A stretch of DNA of 64,000 bases from an uncultured SAR92 cluster bacterium (GTDB lineage: Bacteria; Pseudomonadota; Gammaproteobacteria; Pseudomonadales; Porticoccaceae). The stretch's first letter is position 1, and each line of letters begins with the position of its first letter. The position numbers and the translations under genes were made by a program. Below are positions 55,425 through 64,000 of this stretch, one piece after another. The stretch lies in the NCBI GenBank assembly GCA_902527245.1, contig CABZOI010000007.1, positions 1 to 64,000 of the forward strand, given 5' to 3'. The notes beneath the pieces are model-generated. The model had not been told where the DNA came from. It saw only the letters and a program-made list of their open reading frames with translations, and searched no databases.

Positions 55425-58259
55425 ATGCCCGAGGGCCTTATGGAACAGTTCATCCGCTCATCTCATTTTTCAGGAGGTAATGCGGTCTATATTGAAGGCT
55501 TATATGAGTCGTACCTTCATAGCCCAAACTCTGTCCCTGAAGAATGGCGTAAATTTTTTGATTCTCTACCCAGGGTGAATGGCTCAATAAAACCAGACGT
55601 CTCTCATGACACAGTAATTCAGCACTTTGAGCTTTTAGGCAAAAAAAAATCAAGACCAACACCAGCGCCTGGTTCAGGTGGTATTCACCTAGAACATGAA
55701 AGAAAACAAGTTAAAGTCGTCCAGCTTATCAGTTCATACAGGTTTCGGGGACATCAAAGAGCAAAACTTGATCCACTAGGTTTGATGATAAGAGAGAATG
55801 TACCCGATCTAAATATTCAGTTTCATGGTTTAACGCAGGCCGATACAGAGACAACTTTTCAAACAGGGCCGCTTTATATGGGTAAACAAGAAGCGACTTT
55901 GAAAGAGATTGTTGAAACCTTAGAGGAGACATATTGCGGTACTCTTGGTCCAGAATTTATGCATATTACGTCTTTTGCTGAAAAACAATGGCTTGCACAA
56001 CGATTCGAAAGTGTAAGATCAACTCCAACTTATGGAGATGATGCAAGGCTTGATGTGCTCAAGCGACTAACGGCTGCTGAGGGTTTGGAAAAGCACTTAG
56101 ATTCTAAGTATCCAGGTACTAAGCGCTTTGGATTAGAGGGAGGTGAAAGCTTAATACCACTCTTAGATTGTGTCATCAGGAGATCTGGAGAATATGGTGT
56201 AAAAGAGATTGTGATGGCTATGGCGCACCGCGGAAGGTTAAATGTTTTAGTTAACATCCTTGGTAAAAACCCTGCTGAAATGTTTGAAGAGTTCGAGGGG
56301 AAGAGACTAGTAAATACCTCTGGAGATGTGAAATATCATCAAGGCTTCTCCTCTAATGTAATGACTCCGGGTGGAGAGATTCACCTTGCGCTCGGATTTA
56401 ATCCTTCACACTTGGAGATTTCTTGTCCAGTAATGATTGGATCTGGCAGGGCGAGGCAAGACAGAAGAAATGACCCTTCTGGACAAAAGGTGCTCCCTAT
56501 TATGATACATGGTGATGCGGCCTTTTCCGGCCAGGGTGTCGTTATGGAGACCTTTCAATTATCACAAACGCGCGCATATCAGACTGGTGGCACTATACAC
56601 ATAGTGATTAATAATCAAATTGGTTTTACGACGAGTAGGCAAGATGATGCCCGCTCCACTGAATATTGCACTGATGTAGCAAAATTAGTCGGTGCGCCAA
56701 TTTTGCATGTTAATGGAGACGATCCAGATGCAGTTATGTTCGCTGCGATGCTTGCCACTGATTATCGGTATGAGTTTGGTAAAGATGTAGTGATAGATTT
56801 AGTCTGTTATCGAAGAAGAGGGCACAATGAGACCGATGAACCTTCGGCTACTCAACCTGAAATGTATGAGGCAATTAAGAAGCAAAAAACTACACGAGCA
56901 ATTTATGCAGAAAAACTTATTAAGGAGGGTGTTATTACTCAAGATAGTGCTCAAAATATGTCTCAAGATTATAGATCCTCGTTGGATAGTGGTGAGTTCG
57001 TTGTGCACAATTTGGTTCGAGAGCCAGACACGAGTTTGTTTGTTGACTGGAACCCATATCTCGGTCATGACTGGAGAAAAGCAGCTGATACTGGGGTGGA
57101 ATTAAAATCGCTCCAGAAAGTTGCAACTAAGATAACTCAGGTACCCGACGGAATCTCGGTGCAGAGGCAAGTTGCCAAAATATATGATGATCGTAGAAAA
57201 ATGGCCGGTGGAGCACTACCGTTGAATTGGGGTATGTCGGAGTTACTAGCCTATGGAACTCTTTTGCATGAAGGTTACCCCATTAGATTTACGGGACAGG
57301 ATTCCAGGCGAGGAACATTTTCGCATCGACATGCAGTAATTTTTGATCAAAAGGGTGGAGATGCATATCTTCCCTTGGCAAACCTTTATGAAAATCAGCC
57401 GAGATTTGATATTTATGATTCAATTTTGTCTGAGGAAGCAGTCTTGGCATTTGAGTACGGATATGCAACAACTGCACCTAAAGGGCTAATCATATGGGAA
57501 GCACAATTTGGAGATTTTGCTAATGGTGCGCAAGTTGTCATCGATCAGTTTATAGCGAGTGGTGAGCATAAATGGGCGCGTCTATCTGGTTTAATAATGA
57601 TGCTGCCTCACGGCTTTGAGGGACAAGGTCCCGAGCACTCTTCCGCACGTTTAGAAAGGTTTTTGCAACTCTGCGCTGAAAACAATATGCAAATATGCAT
57701 ACCGACTACGCCTTCTCAAATTTTTCATTTGTTACGCCGGCAAGCGATACGTCCAATGAGAAGACCATTGATAATAATGAGCCCAAAATGGATACTACGT
57801 CATAAATTGGCGACTTCGTCGCTAGAGGAGTTAGCTGAAGGCGGATTCGAGTCTGTTATAGACGACCCAATTAAGAATAAAAAGAAAGTTGTCAAAATTA
57901 TTTTATGCTCTGGTAAGGTGTATTATCACTTGTTAGAGGCAAGAGACGAAAAGAAAATCAAGAATATAGCAATAATTAGAATTGAGCAGTTATATCCTTT
58001 TCCAGATATAGAGATGGATAATATTTTGAAAAAATACTCACATGTGGAGAGTATAATCTGGTGTCAAGAAGAGCCACGGAATCAAGGAGCCTGGTATAAT
58101 AGCCAACATTTCTTGCGAGCTGCGGTGGGAAGACTTTCAGAGGACTTGTCATTAGATTATTGTGGGAGAGCGAGTTCTGCGGCACCAGCTAGTGGCTATA
58201 TGTCTGTTCATCTTGAAGAGCAGAGAAGGTTTATTAATGCGGCACTTGAAACAAAGTAA
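55425..58259 (+). CDS. sucA: 2-oxoglutarate dehydrogenase E1 component
   Basis: 944 residues; E. coli SucA has 933. The N-terminal peripheral-binding segment SGGNAVYIEGLYESYL is followed by thiamine-diphosphate domains with the GDAAFSGQGVV and INNQIGFTTS motifs and the HGFEGQGPEHSSARLERFLQ loop. It decarboxylates 2-oxoglutarate and passes the succinyl group to SucB. The ATG at 55425 fits the family N-terminus better than the ATG five codons in. It lies 115 bases after sdhB, with only a weak bulged hairpin (55359-55383) between them, so readthrough from the sdh promoter is likely. Confidence 0.97.
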   Translation: MPEGLMEQFIRSSHFSGGNAVYIEGLYESYLHSPNSVPEEWRKFFDSLPRVNGSIKPDVSHDTVIQHFELLGKKKSRPTPAPGSGGIHLEHERKQVKVVQLISSYRFRGHQRAKLDPLGLMIRENVPDLNIQFHGLTQADTETTFQTGPLYMGKQEATLKEIVETLEETYCGTLGPEFMHITSFAEKQWLAQRFESVRSTPTYGDDARLDVLKRLTAAEGLEKHLDSKYPGTKRFGLEGGESLIPLLDCVIRRSGEYGVKEIVMAMAHRGRLNVLVNILGKNPAEMFEEFEGKRLVNTSGDVKYHQGFSSNVMTPGGEIHLALGFNPSHLEISCPVMIGSGRARQDRRNDPSGQKVLPIMIHGDAAFSGQGVVMETFQLSQTRAYQTGGTIHIVINNQIGFTTSRQDDARSTEYCTDVAKLVGAPILHVNGDDPDAVMFAAMLATDYRYEFGKDVVIDLVCYRRRGHNETDEPSATQPEMYEAIKKQKTTRAIYAEKLIKEGVITQDSAQNMSQDYRSSLDSGEFVVHNLVREPDTSLFVDWNPYLGHDWRKAADTGVELKSLQKVATKITQVPDGISVQRQVAKIYDDRRKMAGGALPLNWGMSELLAYGTLLHEGYPIRFTGQDSRRGTFSHRHAVIFDQKGGDAYLPLANLYENQPRFDIYDSILSEEAVLAFEYGYATTAPKGLIIWEAQFGDFANGAQVVIDQFIASGEHKWARLSGLIMMLPHGFEGQGPEHSSARLERFLQLCAENNMQICIPTTPSQIFHLLRRQAIRPMRRPLIIMSPKWILRHKLATSSLEELAEGGFESVIDDPIKNKKKVVKIILCSGKVYYHLLEARDEKKIKNIAIIRIEQLYPFPDIEMDNILKKYSHVESIIWCQEEPRNQGAWYNSQHFLRAAVGRLSEDLSLDYCGRASSAAPASGYMSVHLEEQRRFINAALETK

Positions 58260-58273
58260 ATGGATAAAGTGAT

Positions 58274-59482
58274 ATGACTATCGAAATTAAGGCGCCTAGC
58301 TATCCAGAGTCTGTGCAGGAGGGAACTTTAGTTACTTGGCATAAAAAAACTGGTGACAGTGTTGAGAGAGATGAATTAATCGCCGATATAGAAACTGATA
58401 AAGTGGTTCTTGAAGTTCCATCGCCCGCCTCAGGTGTTTTAGTTGAGACATTAAAATCTGAAGGCGACATTATCCGGAGTGCAGAATTAATTGCGAAGTT
58501 AGATGAGACAATCGCGAAAAAGGACTCTGATGTTGAGCAAATAGAAAATAAAATAGAGTCTACACAAAATAGTAAAGAGGTTCCTGTTAATCCTGCGGCG
58601 CGGAAATTGGCGATAGAGAAAGGCTTGGACATTACGCAGATTTCTGGCTCAGGGAAAGATGGCAGAATAACAAAAGAGGATGTTGTTAAGTTTTCATTGT
58701 CAAATAATTCCGATAAAAGTGAAGTTTTGGAGACTGAAAGTTCAATAAAGTTAGAAAATATCTCTCAAGCCCCAGCTGAAAGACAAGACAGAAGAGTCCC
58801 AATGACTCGTATGCGAGCAAGAATCGCAGAACGATTGCTTAGTGTCACTCAATCAACTGCAATGCTTACGACATTTAATGAAGTGGATATGTCTGCACTT
58901 ATGAATCTTCGCAAAGAGTTTCAAGATGAATTTATGAAGACTCATAATGGAACTAAGCTTGGATTCATGGGAATGTTTGTAAAAGCTTCTGTTGAGGCGC
59001 TTAAACGGTTTCCTATAGTGAATGCATCAATCGATGGAACCGATATTGTTTATCACGGTTATCAAGATATAGGTGTCGCTGTTTCTACCGAGAGAGGCTT
59101 GGTTGTCCCAATACTAAGAGAAGCAGAGAATCTCAGTATTGCCGAGATGGAGATGGGAATTGCGAATCTCGCCTTAAAAGCTAGAGATAGTAAACTTTCC
59201 ATTGAAGAAATGTCTGGCGGAACCTTCACTATTACAAATGGAGGTATTTACGGATCTTTATTATCAACGCCAATTTTAAATCCACCACAGTCCGCCATTT
59301 TGGGAATGCACGCCATTCAAAAAAGACCAATAGTAATAGATGGAGAAGTCTCTGTAAGGCCTATGATGAATTTAGCATTGTCGTATGATCATAGATTAAT
59401 CGATGGTAAAGATGCTGTTCAATTCTTGGTTTGTATTAAGCAATTAATTGAAAATCCTTCCAAGATATTGCTTGAAATATAA
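58274..59482 (+). CDS. sucB: 2-oxoglutarate dehydrogenase E2, dihydrolipoyl succinyltransferase
   Basis: 402 residues. A single lipoyl domain with Lys43 in [13 protein letters not shown], a linker, the E3-binding domain ([27 protein letters not shown]), and the catalytic domain with His373 and Asp377 in SYDHRLIDG. It transfers the succinyl group to CoA and forms the core of the complex. Confidence 0.98.
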   Translation: MTIEIKAPSYPESVQEGTLVTWHKKTGDSVERDELIADIETDKVVLEVPSPASGVLVETLKSEGDIIRSAELIAKLDETIAKKDSDVEQIENKIESTQNSKEVPVNPAARKLAIEKGLDITQISGSGKDGRITKEDVVKFSLSNNSDKSEVLETESSIKLENISQAPAERQDRRVPMTRMRARIAERLLSVTQSTAMLTTFNEVDMSALMNLRKEFQDEFMKTHNGTKLGFMGMFVKASVEALKRFPIVNASIDGTDIVYHGYQDIGVAVSTERGLVVPILREAENLSIAEMEMGIANLALKARDSKLSIEEMSGGTFTITNGGIYGSLLSTPILNPPQSAILGMHAIQKRPIVIDGEVSVRPMMNLALSYDHRLIDGKDAVQFLVCIKQLIENPSKILLEI

Positions 59483-59493
59483 TTCTTAAATAA

Positions 59494-60945
<1,452 letters not shown>

Positions 60946-61003
60946 TTTGATTATTTGAGATGGTCGATATGGGTATACATTTTCATTCAACTAGGGATAT
61001 TCA

Positions 61004-62173
61004 ATGAATTTACATGAATTTCAGGGTAAGCAGCTTTTCAGAGAATATGGACTGCCTGTTTCTACGGGTTTTGCAGTTATAAGCGCTAGTGATGCAGTCA
61101 AGGCTGCAAAAAAAATTGGTGGGACTAAATGGGTTGTCAAAGCTCAAGTCCATGCTGGAGGAAGAGGAAAAGCCGGCGGAGTCAAATTGGTTGACACACT
61201 TGATGAAATCGAGAATTTCTCTAACCTTTGGTTAGGAAAAAATCTTGTCACATATCAAACTGACGAACATGGACAACTTGTCAGTAGTATTCTTGTTGAA
61301 GATTGCACGGATATAAAAGATGAGCTGTATTTGGGAGCCGTTATTGATAGGACTGCAAAACGAATAGTTTTTATGGCATCTACAGAGGGTGGCGTCGAAA
61401 TTGAAAAAGTTGCTGAGGAAACGCCCGATAAAATCATAAAAGTTGAAATCAATCCTCTAACTGGTGCGCAGCCATATCAAGGAAGAGAATTAGCTTTTTC
61501 ACTCGGGCTAAAGGGGGATCAGGTCAAGCAGTTTGTAAAGATTTTTGTTGGATTAGCGCGTTTGTTTAAAGAAAAGGATTTGGAATTAATCGAAATAAAT
61601 CCGTTAGTTATAAAAAGTGATGATAATCTGCACTGTCTCGATGCGAAAGTAGTTGTAGATAGTAATGCAGTATACAGACAGCCTATCCTTGCCGAAATGC
61701 GTGATGAATCGCAAGAGGATCCTAGAGAAGCTCATGCGGCATCTTGGGATCTAAATTATGTGGCACTTGATGGCAACATTGGCTGTATGGTCAATGGTGC
61801 AGGCTTGGCGATGGGCACCATGGATATTGTTAATCTATATGGTGGTGCACCAGCTAATTTTCTAGATGTTGGTGGTGGTGCAACTAAAGATAGGGTAGTA
61901 GAGGCATTTAAGATAATTCTCTCAGATAAGAACGTGAAAGCCGTACTTATAAATATATTTGGAGGTATTGTGCGTTGTGATTTAATCGCAGATGGCGTAA
62001 TCGGCGCTGTTGAAGAGGTTGGAGTAGACGTCCCGGTTGTTGTGCGACTTGAGGGGAATAACGCAGATTTAGGCCTCAAGAAGTTATCGGACTCTGGATT
62101 AGATATCCTATCTGCGAACAGTTTATCAGACGCGGCACAAAAGGTTGTGAATGCAGCGGGAGTAAAAGAATAA
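61004..62173 (+). CDS. sucC: Succinyl-CoA synthetase beta subunit (ADP-forming)
   Basis: 389 residues, one more than E. coli Suc[17 protein letters not shown] opens the ATP-grasp domain, with [17 protein letters not shown], and [16 protein letters not shown] lies in the C-terminal CoA-ligase domain. It forms the nucleotide site of the alpha2beta2 enzyme. Its stop shares one base with the sucD ATG. Confidence 0.98.
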   Translation: MNLHEFQGKQLFREYGLPVSTGFAVISASDAVKAAKKIGGTKWVVKAQVHAGGRGKAGGVKLVDTLDEIENFSNLWLGKNLVTYQTDEHGQLVSSILVEDCTDIKDELYLGAVIDRTAKRIVFMASTEGGVEIEKVAEETPDKIIKVEINPLTGAQPYQGRELAFSLGLKGDQVKQFVKIFVGLARLFKEKDLELIEINPLVIKSDDNLHCLDAKVVVDSNAVYRQPILAEMRDESQEDPREAHAASWDLNYVALDGNIGCMVNGAGLAMGTMDIVNLYGGAPANFLDVGGGATKDRVVEAFKIILSDKNVKAVLINIFGGIVRCDLIADGVIGAVEEVGVDVPVVVRLEGNNADLGLKKLSDSGLDILSANSLSDAAQKVVNAAGVKE

Positions 62174-63045
62174 TGTCAATCCTAATTAATAGAGATACTC
62201 GTGTAATATGCCAAGGATTTACAGGTGGTCAAGGGACTTTTCATTCAGAGCAAGCATTAGAATATGGAACAAAACTAATGGGGGGTGTAACTCCGGGAAA
62301 AGGCGGAACCCTGCATCTTGGATTACCTGTTTTTAACACGGTTGCGGAGGCTGTAAATAGGACAAATGCAACAGCCTCTGTCATATACGTACCAGCCGCA
62401 TTCTGTAAAGATTCAATTCTCGAGGCTGCTAACGCAAATTTGAAGTTAATAGTCTGTATTACTGAGGGTATTCCAACTCAAGATATGCTTGATTGCAAAG
62501 TCATATGTGACAATCTGGGTACAACTCTGATTGGACCAAATTGCCCGGGGGTAATTACACCTGATGAATGTAAAATTGGTATTATGCCTGGACACATTCA
62601 TCTATCGGGTAAAGTAGGAATAGTGTCTAGGTCTGGGACACTTACTTATGAGGCTGTCAAACAGACTACTGACTATGGATATGGTCAATCTACTTGTGTT
62701 GGAATCGGTGGGGACCCAATTCCGGGATCAAGTTTTATTGATATTTTGAGATTATTTGAACAAGATGCTGAAACAGAAGCGATTGTGATGATCGGAGAAA
62801 TCGGTGGTACAGCTGAGGAGGAAGCAGCAGCATATATTAAATCAAACGTGACCAAACCAGTTGTTGCCTACATCGCAGGAGTTACGGCGCCCTCAGGAAA
62901 GAGAATGGGGCACGCGGGTGCCATAGTATCTGGTGGAAAGGGAACTGCAGATGAGAAGTTTGCTGCTCTCGAAGATGCGGGCGTGAAAACAGTCAGAAGC
63001 CTAGCTGAGATTGGAGAAGGACTAAAAGAAATTACAGGTTGGTAA
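62173..63045 (+). CDS. sucD: Succinyl-CoA synthetase alpha subunit
   Basis: 290 residues. The CoA-binding [13 protein letters not shown] and the phosphohistidine His247 in [15 protein letters not shown] are present. It carries the phospho-intermediate for substrate-level ATP formation. It is the last gene of the operon and ends nine bases from the convergent monooxygenase stop. Confidence 0.98.
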   Translation: MSILINRDTRVICQGFTGGQGTFHSEQALEYGTKLMGGVTPGKGGTLHLGLPVFNTVAEAVNRTNATASVIYVPAAFCKDSILEAANANLKLIVCITEGIPTQDMLDCKVICDNLGTTLIGPNCPGVITPDECKIGIMPGHIHLSGKVGIVSRSGTLTYEAVKQTTDYGYGQSTCVGIGGDPIPGSSFIDILRLFEQDAETEAIVMIGEIGGTAEEEAAAYIKSNVTKPVVAYIAGVTAPSGKRMGHAGAIVSGGKGTADEKFAALEDAGVKTVRSLAEIGEGLKEITGW

Positions 63046-63054
63046 ATTTCGTTA

Positions 63055-64000
63055 TTAATGAAATATCAGCGCCTTGTCATCCCTCAGCGCTTGATTGAAT
63101 AATTTTTTCTCCAATCTGTAATCCTGCGAGTTTATCCAAGGTTGACTTTTGGATTGTTTTGGGAAATTTTTCATTGCTCTTTTCATGTACCCAGACGAAA
63201 AATCATCTATCCAATCTTTTGGTTCGGGCCAGTTGACCGTGTCACTCGCGATTGGTGTTACAGATTTGGATCTCTCTTGATCCATGAAGTTTATCAGTTT
63301 ACAAACCCATTCGGATATTAGGTCAGCTCGTAATGTCCATGAAGCATTTATATACCCAAAGGTAGAGACCATATTCGGAATATCTGAAATCATAATCCCT
63401 TTGTAGGTCCAACATTTGCTCAGATCAACTTCTTCATTATCAATTTTTATTGTTGCGCCACCCATTATTTGAAGATTTAATCCCGTCGCTGTGATGATAA
63501 TGTCAGAATCGAGTTGTCGTCCGGATTTTAAACGAATACCGAACTCATTAAATTCTATTATCTCATCAGTGACAATTTCAGCTTTCTTATTTTTGAGAAC
63601 ATCATAAAGATTTCCGTCTGGTAACAGGCATAGTCTTTGATCCCAAGGATTATACTTGGGAGTCAAATGTTGATCTACGTTAACTGAGTCACCAACTTCT
63701 TTTCGGACCTCCCGTAATAATTTGTTTTTTAATTTTGTTGGATGTCGCCTAGATTTTTTATATATATACTCTTGAAAAAGAATGTTGCGGAAACGTGTAA
63801 TTGCATAGGCGAGTCGTGATGAAAATACTACTCTCATTAAATTAGCGAACCAATCCTCTGATGGTCTTGCAATTAAATAGGTTGGTGACCTTTGAAGCAT
63901 CACAACTTTGCGCGCTTTTTTTGCAAGCTCGGGTACAAGGGTGACTGCTGTGGCTCCAGAACCAATTACTGTTACAATTTTGTCGGTGTAGTTGGTACTC
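63055..64000 (-). CDS. Flavin-containing monooxygenase (EthA/Baeyer-Villiger-like), start outside window
   Basis: About 315 C-terminal residues are visible; the frame is open through the window edge, so the N-terminal FAD-binding domain is missing. The segment VTVIGSGATAVTLVPELAKK is the NADPH-binding GxGxxA Rossmann motif, followed by VMLQRSPTYLIARPSEDW, HLTPKYNPWDQRLCLLPDG and IIITATGLNLQIMGG, all characteristic of the EthA-like branch of class B flavoprotein monooxygenases. These insert oxygen into ketones or oxidise sulfides; the substrate is unknown. A GTG at 63903 is internal and not the true start. Confidence 0.85.
   Translation of the reverse strand, partial: STNYTDKIVTVIGSGATAVTLVPELAKKARKVVMLQRSPTYLIARPSEDWFANLMRVVFSSRLAYAITRFRNILFQEYIYKKSRRHPTKLKNKLLREVRKEVGDSVNVDQHLTPKYNPWDQRLCLLPDGNLYDVLKNKKAEIVTDEIIEFNEFGIRLKSGRQLDSDIIITATGLNLQIMGGATIKIDNEEVDLSKCWTYKGIMISDIPNMVSTFGYINASWTLRADLISEWVCKLINFMDQERSKSVTPIASDTVNWPEPKDWIDDFSSGYMKRAMKNFPKQSKSQPWINSQDYRLEKKLFNQALRDDKALIFH

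Overview
The window looks like an AT-rich, compact chromosome segment from a marine-type gammaproteobacterium. This rests on gene content and order: the tRNA-Leu/tig/clpP/clpX/lon/hupB/ppiD block, a mltD/yafS-like/rnhA/dnaQ block, uvrC/pgsA followed by tRNA-Cys and tRNA-Leu, and a gltA/sdhCDAB/sucAB/lpd/sucCD respiratory cluster. Several large secreted proteins carry anchor and Ca-binding modules (choice-of-anchor domains, Gly-rich-Cys C-terminal tags, dockerin-like pairs) that I associate with marine heterotrophs. The exact clade cannot be fixed without a search. No phage, insertion sequence, rRNA or CRISPR array was seen, and apart from the nucleoid protein HU there is no recognisable transcription factor.

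Layout. 1-5969: the 3' part of a giant Ig-repeat surface protein. 5941-7442: HMG-CoA lyase and a flavin reductase, minus strand. 7594-16148: tRNA-Leu(UAG) and the proteostasis block (trigger factor, ClpP, ClpX, Lon, HU, PpiD). 16155-23737: MltD facing away from a tight YafS-like/rnhA/dnaQ/hrpA operon. 23795-26920: MlaA, then a TerB-like protein, transaldolase and DusA on the minus strand. 27161-29581: a choice-of-anchor B beta-propeller surface protein. 29614-32406: uvrC, pgsA, tRNA-Cys, tRNA-Leu(UAA). 32416-45420: an accessory stretch with a dockerin-bearing subtilase, YceI, a dockerin-bearing esterase, a membrane-anchored esterase coupled to an ADP-ribosylglycohydrolase, a CotH-type lipoprotein, an acyl-CoA ligase, a sugar porter and an acyl-CoA dehydrogenase. 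45525-63045: NfuA, a ROK sugar kinase, AcnB, the tRNA hydroxylase MiaE, GltA and the SDH/2-oxoglutarate dehydrogenase/succinyl-CoA synthetase operon. 63055-64000: the start-truncated remainder of a flavin monooxygenase.

How the genes fit together. The clp/lon block handles folding and proteolysis. The rnhA-dnaQ-hrpA operon handles RNA-DNA hybrids, proofreading and RNA unwinding. The right third is an almost continuous TCA-cycle region, with NfuA as a likely Fe-S supplier for aconitase and SdhB and MiaE placed between aconitase and citrate synthase. The most unusual part is 32416-40398, where secreted hydrolases share a duplicated two-repeat dockerin-like cassette and sit beside an ADP-ribosylglycohydrolase/esterase pair and a CotH-like secreted kinase candidate. 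All nine convergent gene junctions are overlapping or separated by at most 19 bases, which points to a tightly packed genome.
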